A stretch of 12,684 bases of DNA, from assembly GCA_023262305.1 (NCBI GenBank), contig JALRCK010000032.1, forward strand, positions 1 through 12,684, in the 5' to 3' direction. Shown here piece by piece: positions 1 to 6,855 of the stretch; the first letter of the stretch is position 1, and each line of letters starts with the position of its first letter. Origin of the DNA: Deltaproteobacteria bacterium. GTDB taxonomy: Bacteria > Bdellovibrionota_C > UBA2361 > OMII01. Below the pieces are notes generated by a model. That model was not told the DNA's origin. It searched no databases and saw only the letters and a program-made list of their open reading frames with translations. Position numbers and translations under genes: made by a program.

Positions 1-392
1 GGATCCAGCTCGGAGGAGAGCAGTCAGGTCACACGATATTCGCCGACCACGCCACTACGGGAGATGGGCTCCTCACAGCCCTCAAGGTCATGGCGGTGAT
101 GTGTCGCAAGGGGCGCCCCCTCTCAGAGCTCGCTGCAGCGTTTGTCGCATTCCCCCAAAAATTGGTGAACATCAAGGTATCATCCCGTCCCGAGCTCGCA
201 ACGATCGAGCCTCTCGTGAAAGCGATCGAGCAGAAAGAGAGAGAGCTGGGCTCATCCGGACGGGTCTTGGTGCGATACTCCGGTACTGAGAACAAAGCAC
301 GTGTCATGGTTGAGTGCGAGGATGAGGAGGCGTGCAAGCGGCATGCGAGTGACCTTGCTGAGATCATAGAGCGAGAGATCGGGGCTGCGTGA
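1..392 (+). CDS. glmM: Phosphoglucosamine mutase, C-terminal part (5' end cut by window)
   Basis: GlmM interconverts glucosamine-6-phosphate and glucosamine-1-phosphate in the cytoplasm, on the route to UDP-GlcNAc for peptidoglycan and LPS. The reading frame is already open at the left edge (first full codon at base 3) and ends at TGA 390-392, giving about 129 residues. It opens with LGGEQSGH followed by a DHATTGDG segment, the sugar-binding domain signature of GlmM. It ends with the phosphate-binding loop RYSGTENKARVMVE of the C-terminal domain (bases about 270-315). GlmM is normally about 450 residues, so roughly the first 70 percent lies outside the window. The stop overlaps the GTG start of the next gene by four bases (GTGA). 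The GEQSGH form favours GlmM over the related phosphomannomutases. Confidence 0.93.
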   Translation, partial: IQLGGEQSGHTIFADHATTGDGLLTALKVMAVMCRKGRPLSELAAAFVAFPQKLVNIKVSSRPELATIEPLVKAIEQKERELGSSGRVLVRYSGTENKARVMVECEDEEACKRHASDLAEIIEREIGAA

Positions 393-2011
393 CAACGTTC
401 TCTCTCGGTAGCTTCGGTTCCCTAACGCTCGTCGAGGAGTCGCCATCGTCGTGGCGCGCTCCATCGAGTGCGGAGATGGCAACCCTCGATCAACAAACTA
501 TCTCTGCTGGGGTTTCATCGCTTGAATTGATGGAGCGGGCAGGGGGTGTCGTCGTTGATGCGATTCGAGAGGTGCTCCCGCGCAGAGGGAATGAATCAAA
601 AGTCGTTGTTTTGTGCGGTCCAGGAAATAATGGCGGAGATGGGCTCGTTGTAGCGCGACGGCTCGTCGATGATGGGATGTCTGTTCTTGCCGTTCTCACG
701 GATGCCTCTCGTTACTCAACGGAGTGTCGGGCGCAGCTCGCATCTTTTCCGTATGCGGTAGCGCTTGAAGGTAGCGGTGAAGTGGCGCACGCTGCATGTT
801 GTGGAAGGTCTATTACACACAACGATCTCGCCGTGCGCCTTGCAGAGGCACATCTGGTTGTAGATGCGCTCCTTGGAACGGGGCAGCGAGAGGCGCCTCG
901 TGGCGGTGTTCGAGAACTTATCGAGATAGCCATGCGCGAGAAGGTACGCCGTCCGGAGCTGATCGTTCTCTCGGTTGATATTCCCACTGGGGTCGATGCG
1001 GATACCGGGGCACGGTATTCGCCCCACGTCGTGGCCGATTTCACGGTTTCGATAGAACTACTTAAGCGTGGCATGGTCCAGTTCCCGGGTCGCGATGCGT
1101 GCGGTGAGATACGGGTCGTGCCGATCGGCATAAGCGGCCGTGAGGGGATTGAGTTCGGTGTTGTTGAAGGATCTGCTCGGCCATCCATGAAGCGACGTTC
1201 TCCAGCCGCACATAAAGGCACGCAGGGTCGTGTGCTTGTGATAGCGGGATCGGCAGCGATGCCAGGCGCGAGCGCACTCGCGGTGTTGGGTGCGTTGCGG
1301 TCCGGCTCAGGACTGGTCTCTCGAGTTACCAAGCCCTCATGGAGCGGCGTTGAGGTCACGCCAGAGTGCATGAACGTTATCCTTGATTCCCCCCAGCCGC
1401 ACTATACTGAGGACGATGCCGCGCCCCTCGTTGAGGCGATCGGAGCTGCCGATTCTGTTGTGGTGGGACCAGGGCTTGGACGAGACGCCGAGACGGGACG
1501 TTTTGTGCAAAGATGTATAGACTCGCTTCGAGCGATGAAGAAGCGGTGTGTCATCGATGCCGATGCTTTGGCTCTCATCTCGACGCATCAGATCAACCTG
1601 AAGGGGCTCGATGGGGTGATCACCCCGCACCCCGGAGAGGCGGCGACCTTATTGGGTGTGTCGAACAACGACGTTCAAAAAGATCGCTTCTCCTCAGTCA
1701 AAAAGCTTCATGAACTACTCGGTGTAACCTCCCTTCTCAAAGGAGCGGGAACGCTGGTCTGGGATGGCGAGCGTGGTGGAATCATCGCTCACGGAACTCC
1801 CTACCTCGCCACCGCCGGAAGTGGGGATGTACTTTCGGGTATCCTCGCGACCGCGCTTCATCGATGTGAGAACGTTTTTGACGCGACTGTTTGTGGTGCT
1901 TACATCCACGCAGTGGCAGGTGAGCGAGCCTCTCAAGCTTCTCGCGGACCCATTATAGCGAGTGATGTTGCGTTGGCTGCGGCTTCAGTTGTGGGAGAGC
2001 TTGAGCGGTGA
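389..2011 (+). CDS. nnr: Bifunctional NAD(P)H-hydrate epimerase / ADP-dependent NAD(P)H-hydrate dehydratase
   Basis: This fused repair enzyme restores damaged NADH and NADPH. The N-terminal half epimerises R- and S-NAD(P)HX, and the C-terminal half dehydrates S-NAD(P)HX using ADP. In the 540-residue product the epimerase part shows CGPGNNGGDG (76-85), DALLGTG (159-165) and SVDIPTGVDADTG (195-207). The dehydratase part shows HKG (275-277), GPGLGRD (360-366), HPGEAATLLG (414-423), KGAGT (451-455) and ATAGSGDVLSG (474-484), where D480 sits at the family's catalytic aspartate position. Both halves look complete. The GTG start overlaps the glmM stop. It places about 25 extra residues before the usual SAEM..LD beginning of the epimerase; the next in-frame ATG (476) would cut into that domain. 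The gene overlaps tsaE by GTGA. No acpS lies between it and glmM, although that gene often sits here in related operons. Confidence 0.95.
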   Translation: MTTFSLGSFGSLTLVEESPSSWRAPSSAEMATLDQQTISAGVSSLELMERAGGVVVDAIREVLPRRGNESKVVVLCGPGNNGGDGLVVARRLVDDGMSVLAVLTDASRYSTECRAQLASFPYAVALEGSGEVAHAACCGRSITHNDLAVRLAEAHLVVDALLGTGQREAPRGGVRELIEIAMREKVRRPELIVLSVDIPTGVDADTGARYSPHVVADFTVSIELLKRGMVQFPGRDACGEIRVVPIGISGREGIEFGVVEGSARPSMKRRSPAAHKGTQGRVLVIAGSAAMPGASALAVLGALRSGSGLVSRVTKPSWSGVEVTPECMNVILDSPQPHYTEDDAAPLVEAIGAADSVVVGPGLGRDAETGRFVQRCIDSLRAMKKRCVIDADALALISTHQINLKGLDGVITPHPGEAATLLGVSNNDVQKDRFSSVKKLHELLGVTSLLKGAGTLVWDGERGGIIAHGTPYLATAGSGDVLSGILATALHRCENVFDATVCGAYIHAVAGERASQASRGPIIASDVALAAASVVGELER

Positions 2012-2481
2012 GGACCTTTACTATAACGCACGAACAGGACACCGCTCGAGTAGCTGCCGCGCTAGTTCCGCTTCTCCGCGGTGGAAGTATGATCGGAATG
2101 AGCGGAGATCTCGGCGCGGGCAAGACGACTTTTGTCCGCTACCTGGTTGCCGCTGCGGGAGGGGATACTCGCGCAGTGTCATCGCCGACCTATACCTTGC
2201 AGCATGAGTACCGACTTCCCAGTGGTGTAGTAATCGAGCATTGGGATCTCTACCGGCTCACGACGCTCCCGATGGAACTTGAGGAGCGCACGCCATCCTC
2301 GGTTGTGAGAATCATTGAGTGGCCGGAGCGTTGTCCCGATATCATTCCGTTGCTCTCATGCCATTTGAGTCTTGTGAGGCGTGACGAGGAGCAGGCAGAT
2401 GAGGACCGGGTGCTAGAAGTCAGAGGGAGAGATGAAGAGCTTGTAATCTCCTTGCTTGATGGAATACTAAGGAATCCATGA
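2008..2481 (+). CDS. tsaE: tRNA threonylcarbamoyladenosine biosynthesis ATPase TsaE
   Basis: TsaE is the P-loop ATPase that works with TsaB and TsaD to make N6-threonylcarbamoyladenosine (t6A) at position 37 of tRNAs reading ANN codons. The 157-residue product has the usual family length. It shows the Walker A loop GDLGAGKTT (33-41), the switch-like SSPTYTLQHEY (58-68), HWDLYRL (78-84) and EWPER (104-108), all diagnostic of TsaE. The start is GTG overlapping the nnr stop as GTGA, with a GGGAG about 10 bases upstream inside nnr. The stop overlaps the lysC start as ATGA, so translation of nnr, tsaE and lysC is probably coupled. TsaB and TsaD are not in this window. Confidence 0.95.
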   Translation: MRTFTITHEQDTARVAAALVPLLRGGSMIGMSGDLGAGKTTFVRYLVAAAGGDTRAVSSPTYTLQHEYRLPSGVVIEHWDLYRLTTLPMELEERTPSSVVRIIEWPERCPDIIPLLSCHLSLVRRDEEQADEDRVLEVRGRDEELVISLLDGILRNP

Positions 2482-3749
2482 GCAGCGAACGCAATCCGAT
2501 TGTCGTGATGAAATTTGGAGGAACCTCAGTCGGTGAGGTCTCTCGGATAAAGCACGTCGCCGAGATCGTTCGTGAGCATCGAGAGAAGCATCCGAATGTC
2601 GGTGTCATCGTGGTGCTCTCCGCCATGGCTGGAGAGACCAACAAGCTCGTCGCCCTGGCCAAGAGCTGCGTCGATCGCCCTAACCCGCGCGAGATGGATG
2701 TGTTACTTGCGAGTGGAGAGCAGATCACGATTGCGCTTCTCGCCATGCGCCTGATCGAAGGCGGTATCCCCGCAAAAAGTTTGCTGGCGCAGCAGGCTCA
2801 GATCTCAACAACATCTGATCATACCAACGCTTTGATCGAGTCGATAGATGCGCGACAGCTGGTTTCGTTGGTAGACCAGGGCATAGTCCCGGTGGTTGCT
2901 GGATTTCAGGGGATCGACGAGCAGGGGGACATTACAACCCTCGGGCGCGGGGGATCCGACATTACGGCCGTTGCAATCGCTGCAGCAGTTAAGGCCCAAA
3001 CCTGTTTCATCTACACTGATGTTCCGGGGGTGTTCTCGACCGATCCACGAACGTGCAAGAGCGCGCGGCTCTTGGAGCGGGTGTGTCACGAAGAGATGCT
3101 TGAGATGGCGAGCTTGGGAGCCAAGGTGCTCCATACCCGATCGGTCTATTTTGCGATGCGATATCAAGTCCCGTTAGTTGTTTTGTCAACGTTCGAAGGC
3201 CCATGTAATCCAGGGGTAAATGGAACGTGGATAGTTTCAGAGGATGAGCTTATGGAAAAGCCAGTGGTAACCGGTGTGACCTACCGAACAGATGAAGCCC
3301 GCATCGTAGTAGAGGGTATGTCCGCTGATATCGGCAAGATGTCTCGTCTCTTCTCTGAGCTGAGCGACAAAGGGATCTTTATCGACATGATTTCCCAAGA
3401 GAGTGTTGAGTCAGGGGCGGTCAATGTGAGCGTGACCGTGCCTGATGAGAGCAGTTTGGTAGCGCTTGAAACCTTTCAGGCGATCGTCGAGGAGGTTGGT
3501 GCTCTCGGAGTAAAGATCGATCGCGATATTGCGAAGGTCTCAGTTGTCGGCATCGGCATGAAATACCACACCGGTGTTGCCGCGCGTGTGTTTGAGGCGC
3601 TCGCCAGAGAGAGGATCGGTGTAACGATGATTAATACCTCAGAGATTAAGATGTCGGTCCTAGTGCCTCGTAAGTATTGCGAGGTCGCCGTTCGCGTGTT
3701 GCACGACGAGTTTACTGAATTTAACGTGACGACCGGAGAGGAGAGGTAG
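2478..3749 (+). CDS. lysC: Aspartate kinase with two C-terminal ACT domains
   Basis: Aspartate kinase phosphorylates aspartate, the first step toward lysine, diaminopimelate, threonine, methionine and isoleucine. The 423-residue protein is the single-function form, with no homoserine dehydrogenase fusion. The kinase domain shows KFGGTSVG (12-19), a GDITTLGRGGSD segment (150-161) and YTDVPGVFSTDPR (179-191). The C-terminal part carries two ACT-type regulatory regions at roughly 275-345 and 353-420, the second including VVGIGMKYHTGVAARVF and SEIKMSVLV. Feedback inhibition by lysine and/or threonine is expected from the family but cannot be assigned here. The ATG start overlaps the tsaE stop. 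AAGGA at 2469-2473 is a good ribosome binding site four bases before it. It is the last gene of the plus-strand operon and faces the glycosyltransferase gene tail to tail. Confidence 0.96.
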   Translation: MSSERNPIVVMKFGGTSVGEVSRIKHVAEIVREHREKHPNVGVIVVLSAMAGETNKLVALAKSCVDRPNPREMDVLLASGEQITIALLAMRLIEGGIPAKSLLAQQAQISTTSDHTNALIESIDARQLVSLVDQGIVPVVAGFQGIDEQGDITTLGRGGSDITAVAIAAAVKAQTCFIYTDVPGVFSTDPRTCKSARLLERVCHEEMLEMASLGAKVLHTRSVYFAMRYQVPLVVLSTFEGPCNPGVNGTWIVSEDELMEKPVVTGVTYRTDEARIVVEGMSADIGKMSRLFSELSDKGIFIDMISQESVESGAVNVSVTVPDESSLVALETFQAIVEEVGALGVKIDRDIAKVSVVGIGMKYHTGVAARVFEALARERIGVTMINTSEIKMSVLVPRKYCEVAVRVLHDEFTEFNVTTGEER

Positions 3750-3776
3750 GCGAGAGGAGCGGGGGCGTCTCTCGTC
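3749..3776. terminator. Possible convergent-gene hairpin between lysC and glycosyltransferase
   Basis: GGCGAGAG (3749-3756) pairs with CTCTCGTC (3769-3776) through one G-T pair, around a 12-base loop. It lies in the 34-base gap between two convergent genes. There is no T-run directly after it; a six-T run follows only at 3794-3799, inside the opposite gene's 3' end. An alternative GAGGA/TCCTC pairing competes with it. Termination is inferred mainly from position. Confidence 0.3.
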
Positions 3777-3783
3777 CTCCGGC

Positions 3784-4860
3784 TTACGCTGCCTTTTTTA
3801 CAAGGCGATCAAAAACCAGGTACATCTTCTCGATTGTGGTGTTCACGTTGAAAACCTCTTGAATCCTTTTCTGTCCGAGAGTGCCAAGCTCGCGTGCTCG
3901 CGAGCGATCGTGATAGAGGGTGCGAATAGCCCCAGCGAGGGCGGCGCTGTTGGATGGGGGAACCACGATCCCCGCTTCTCCATGCCCCACAAGCTCGGGC
4001 ATACCACCCACCTGAGTGACGATAGCCGGAACACCTTGGGCCATCGCTTCGATCACTGACTTAGGAAAACCCTCTCGGGTCTTAGAAGCCATGACAGTTG
4101 CATCGCAGAGCGTAGCGAGCTGCGTCGCATCGTTTCGATACCCGGTAAGGTGAAGCCGCGACTTGTCAGGGAAAGATTCAACGAGTCGTTCGATCTCAGG
4201 GTCTTTAATGCCGCCGACGAGTAGGAGGTGCAGGTTGGGGAGCTCGTTAAGAAGCGACGCCACGCTCTCAATCAGAACGTCCACGCCCTTCACGGGCCTC
4301 ATCATCGCTGTACATCCGACGACAAAGGCGTCATCAGGGAGTCCGATAGAGGCTCGGGGAGGGGGTGTGCTGATGTACCATGCGATGTCATGGCCTTTGT
4401 AGATCGTTATGATCTTTTCCTCTCGTACCTTGATATCTCGCAAGTATTGAGCAACCGCTTCCGAAACACACAGGATCTTTTTGACCTTAGGGTTAAGGAA
4501 TGTGAGCCACGATGAAGGATCGAGCCAACTGAGGTGTCCAACGGTACCACGGTACGTCGCCACCGGGATGTTTGAGCCCACAAGACCTAACACCGTGCAC
4601 GATAGCCCACGGTTGGAGAGGGCGTAGACAAGGTCGATCGAGTCTTCCCGGACGATAGACCGGATCCGCGCGATCCCTTTGAGGTCGAAGCGATGGGCAA
4701 AGTTGTGATGGGTGATCGAAGCCCCGTTTTCCCTCAGAAGCGCCTCGTGTTCAGGAAGCGGGGTCCCCAGGAAATGGATGTGCACACCACGTCGCAAGAG
4801 CCCACAAAAGATATGGGCTTCAGGCTTATCAACAGTCGTTCCGATAACCAGGACTCTCAT
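3784..4860 (-). CDS. GT4-type glycosyltransferase
   Basis: This is a 358-residue retaining glycosyltransferase of GT-B fold, probably transferring a sugar from a nucleotide-sugar donor to a lipid or glycan acceptor at the cytoplasmic face of the membrane. The N-terminal Rossmann half begins MRVLVIGTTV. The C-terminal donor-binding half shows RPVKGVDVLIE (188-198), HLLLVGG (211-217) and the E-x7-E signature region REGFPKSVIEAMAQGVPAI (262-280) followed by VGGMPELV (284-291), where E263 and E271 are the two glutamates. No signal peptide or transmembrane segment is seen. The closest feature is the GlcNAc/mannosyl-transferase-like GT4 group, but the sugar and acceptor cannot be told. It lies 89 bases after the methyltransferase-like gene on the same strand, and no clear ribosome binding site precedes its ATG. 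A role in LPS, capsule or glycolipid synthesis is inference. Confidence 0.9.
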   Translation of the reverse strand: MRVLVIGTTVDKPEAHIFCGLLRRGVHIHFLGTPLPEHEALLRENGASITHHNFAHRFDLKGIARIRSIVREDSIDLVYALSNRGLSCTVLGLVGSNIPVATYRGTVGHLSWLDPSSWLTFLNPKVKKILCVSEAVAQYLRDIKVREEKIITIYKGHDIAWYISTPPPRASIGLPDDAFVVGCTAMMRPVKGVDVLIESVASLLNELPNLHLLLVGGIKDPEIERLVESFPDKSRLHLTGYRNDATQLATLCDATVMASKTREGFPKSVIEAMAQGVPAIVTQVGGMPELVGHGEAGIVVPPSNSAALAGAIRTLYHDRSRARELGTLGQKRIQEVFNVNTTIEKMYLVFDRLVKKAA

Positions 4861-4949
4861 GACGCCCGTAGTTGTAGACAGAAAACGGGGAAAGATAAAG
4901 GGTGAGATAGTTGGTGTCTCTTTAGAGATGCTGGTTTATCGGGCTCTCT

Positions 4950-5666
4950 TTATAAGAGGTACTCATCATCGTCGAAATAGTATCTCGGCGGGTAGTTGGG
5001 TGGCTTTTGGACCGGCTTTTGCTGAGCAGGGTTTTGAGGAGGCTCCGGCGTCAATGCCAGTCTCACCAGCTCCTCATCTGCTTGCGTGAATGACCGAATG
5101 ATGACCCCATCAGTTTTAAGGGCTCGCCTCACATGGGAGAGGATGTTGTCTCGCATGTCAGGCCATCTCAGCCCCTTGCTGTCCAGGTGCCGGATGGCTT
5201 TTCGAGTGGGAAACGCGCAGATGTAGACGGCGTCAAACGAGTTGCTCTTGAGGATATCGAGTGCGTCTGGGATGGTGAGATCCGCTTGACGCCAATCAAA
5301 GGTCTCCCCTTGTTGAGCTGCGAGATCAACTCCAACCGGAGTCGCCCCAAGGTGGAGCAGGAGTCTGCTCATCCAGGGCTCGTACTGTCTCTTCGTGTTG
5401 TCTTCATAGCAGCGAGATCCGCACGCGATGTCGGCAACATGTTTATCGCGCAGGTCGTTAAGGTTGGGAAACGCAGCTCGGAGTTGGGCAAGATGAAAGG
5501 TGAGGCGACCTGTGGTCGCCTTCGCTTCATCAGGGAGAAGATTTGGGTAGTACGTGTCTATAACGCTCCAGATGATGCGGAGGTCCGATAGCTGACGGTC
5601 GAGCGCACCGGCTTGGGCGCTCGTGAGAGAGGGGGTGGTGAGAGGGGACCCAACTTCGTGTCGCAT
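4950..5666 (-). CDS. SAM-dependent methyltransferase-like protein with proline-rich tail
   Basis: The 238-residue product looks like a class I SAM-dependent methyltransferase core. After a helical N-terminal region (about 15-75) comes VADIACGSR (77-85), resembling the SAM-binding motif I. GATPVGVDL (107-115) follows with D114 at the acidic ribose-binding position, then RQADL (126-130), FDAVYICAFPT (144-154) and a DGVIIRSF strand (186-193). Residues 208-228 form a P/Q-rich, probably disordered tail, ending in an unusual aromatic-acidic terminus YYFDDDEYLL. The substrate is unknown. Its ATG follows the TAG stop of the 191-residue gene with no base between (TAGATG), and no ribosome binding site is visible. 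Translation by re-initiation from the upstream gene is therefore likely. The motifs support the fold better than activity. Confidence 0.75.
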   Translation of the reverse strand: MRHEVGSPLTTPSLTSAQAGALDRQLSDLRIIWSVIDTYYPNLLPDEAKATTGRLTFHLAQLRAAFPNLNDLRDKHVADIACGSRCYEDNTKRQYEPWMSRLLLHLGATPVGVDLAAQQGETFDWRQADLTIPDALDILKSNSFDAVYICAFPTRKAIRHLDSKGLRWPDMRDNILSHVRRALKTDGVIIRSFTQADEELVRLALTPEPPQNPAQQKPVQKPPNYPPRYYFDDDEYLL

Positions 5667-6242
5667 CTAATTATTGGGGGGCGGTGGCTTATTTTTCTTG
5701 TTTTGAATTGTGAGGCTTCCCAGAATGATATCACCGCCGGATTCATCGATTTGGGAGATTACATGGTCGATAATCTCCGGTGGAAGCAACTTCGTCAGTT
5801 GTTGTTTTAGGTCCTCCATGCTTTCGCATTCGATGACCGTTGTTCCTGCAATAGTGCGCAGAGTTGCAGGCTTGAGCTGTTTTGCGAGCTCGTCACACTT
5901 CATGGCGATATCTATGTTTGTGAGGGGCTCAGTTTGTTTGTCGATATCAGCAACTCTCTTGTGGGCAACCTCCCGCAAGGTCTCTGTGACGGCAAGAGAA
6001 GGGATCGCATCGAGTACCCGAATTAATCGTGCTTTCGACTCTCGGAACTTTTGACGATCCCCTGTTCGCTCCTCCGCAATGAGCGTTGCCACACAACCTT
6101 CAGCTCGTCGCATGAGTTGCTCAAAAGCAGCATCCCGTTGACGCTCGCTCAGGGTGGTAAAATTCGCAATCGCTTGGGTCGATGCTTCACCACCCTCGGT
6201 GAGAGCGTTCCACAAATGGTCGGAAGACATTCTTTGTTCCAT
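5667..6242 (-). CDS. Hypothetical helical protein, 191 residues
   Basis: I do not recognise this gene. The product is charged and predicted mostly helical, with no signal peptide, membrane span or known catalytic motif. It falls into a helical N-terminal part (about 10-135), a C-terminal part with a TTVIECESMEDLKQQL segment followed by LLPPEIIDHVISQIDESGGD, and a short polar tail ending KNKPPPPNN. The proline-rich end resembles the tail of the next gene's product. It directly abuts that gene (stop 5667-5669, next start 5664-5666), which argues for a functional pair. The ATG at 6242 has no clear Shine-Dalgarno. A second in-frame ATG (6228-6230) preceded by AAAGA is an alternative start. A strong hairpin lies 20 bases upstream. 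Confidence 0.7.
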   Translation of the reverse strand: MEQRMSSDHLWNALTEGGEASTQAIANFTTLSERQRDAAFEQLMRRAEGCVATLIAEERTGDRQKFRESKARLIRVLDAIPSLAVTETLREVAHKRVADIDKQTEPLTNIDIAMKCDELAKQLKPATLRTIAGTTVIECESMEDLKQQLTKLLPPEIIDHVISQIDESGGDIILGSLTIQNKKNKPPPPNN

Positions 6243-6261
6243 GGTCGGATTCTAGCGGTTG

Positions 6262-6287
6262 CCAACGAGCTAACATAGCATCGTTGG
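6262..6287. repeat. Hairpin/inverted repeat upstream of the 191-residue gene
   Basis: CCAACGA (6262-6268) is perfectly repeated in inverted form as TCGTTGG (6281-6287). Inside it GCT (6269-6271) pairs with AGC (6277-6279), leaving a single unpaired A (6280) and a five-base loop AACAT. That gives a 10-bp stem with one bulge. It ends 20 bases before the minus-strand ATG at 6242. A TAGAAT hexamer (6249-6254, minus strand) sits between the hairpin and that ATG. It could be an operator, a 5'-leader structure, or the end of the cupin transcript; no T-run follows on either strand. Confidence 0.55.
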
Positions 6288-6405
6288 AGTTCGTTATGGT
6301 TGTCTCTTGAGGCAAATAGCAGTTTAAGGCGCTTTTGCAATCTACCTAAATCTCGCCTGAGATCGGCAAGGTTCCATGGAGCCTCTGTTAATTATCCTTG
6401 GATTC

Positions 6406-6765
6406 CTATGACTCTCGGCGCACTCGGTCTGGGTGAAAAGCCGGCATACAGAGAGCTATGTACTCACATTCGGTATCGAATGGATTCGTGAATCGCACAC
6501 GCATCTCTTTTGGGGCGACCACTGATTGCCCCTCAGCAACGGTAAATTTTGAGTCATTTATCTCGACACAGAGCTTACCGCGAAGCACCACAAGGTACTC
6601 GTCGAAAGTTGGTCGTTGCATCGGCTCACTCCAGCCAGCGGGAGCCTTCATGTGGGCGACGCTGAAATCACCCGCCAGAGTGCTCGCGTGACCAAAGTAC
6701 TCGTGGATCTCCCTTCCATCGTCTGTTGGGACCTTGAACGATTGCAGTGGTTGTTGCGTTGACAT
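6406..6765 (-). CDS. Small single-domain cupin protein lacking the metal-ligand histidines
   Basis: The 119-residue product is a one-domain cupin beta-barrel, recognised by the spacing of both cupin motifs. Motif 1, G(x5)HxH(x3)E(x6)G, fits G44 to G63 with E56 kept, but the two histidine positions are Q50 and P52. Motif 2, G(x5)PxG(x2)H(x3)N, fits G79, P85 and N94, but the glycine is E87 and the histidine is V90. All three histidine ligands are therefore absent, which argues against a normal metal-dependent oxygenase or isomerase and for a sugar- or ligand-binding role. The start is well supported: GGAGG (6775-6779) lies nine bases before the ATG. It is preceded 90 bases upstream by the 322-residue gene on the same strand. 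A 163-base gap separates it from the next gene. Confidence 0.85.
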   Translation of the reverse strand: MSTQQPLQSFKVPTDDGREIHEYFGHASTLAGDFSVAHMKAPAGWSEPMQRPTFDEYLVVLRGKLCVEINDSKFTVAEGQSVVAPKEMRVRFTNPFDTECEYIALCMPAFHPDRVRRES

Positions 6766-6855
6766 ATGGCGAATCCTCCGATTGTGAGAAGATAGACCGG
6801 TGCTGGGTGCATGAAAAGGGGAAAGGGTGACTCCTGGGAGGCGTCAGCTGAATGC

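Noticed and set aside
1..6. GGATCC at the exact left edge, possibly a cloning boundary
   Set aside because: The glmM reading frame runs through it with conserved residues right after. A chance site is as likely, and another GGATCC lies inside lysC.
712..1371. 219-residue minus-strand frame
   Set aside because: Antisense shadow inside nnr, whose plus-strand motifs are unambiguous.
4917..4928. TCTCT-TT-AGAGA palindrome between the methyltransferase-like and glycosyltransferase genes
   Set aside because: Too short, with only a two-base spacer and no T-run; not distinguishable from chance.
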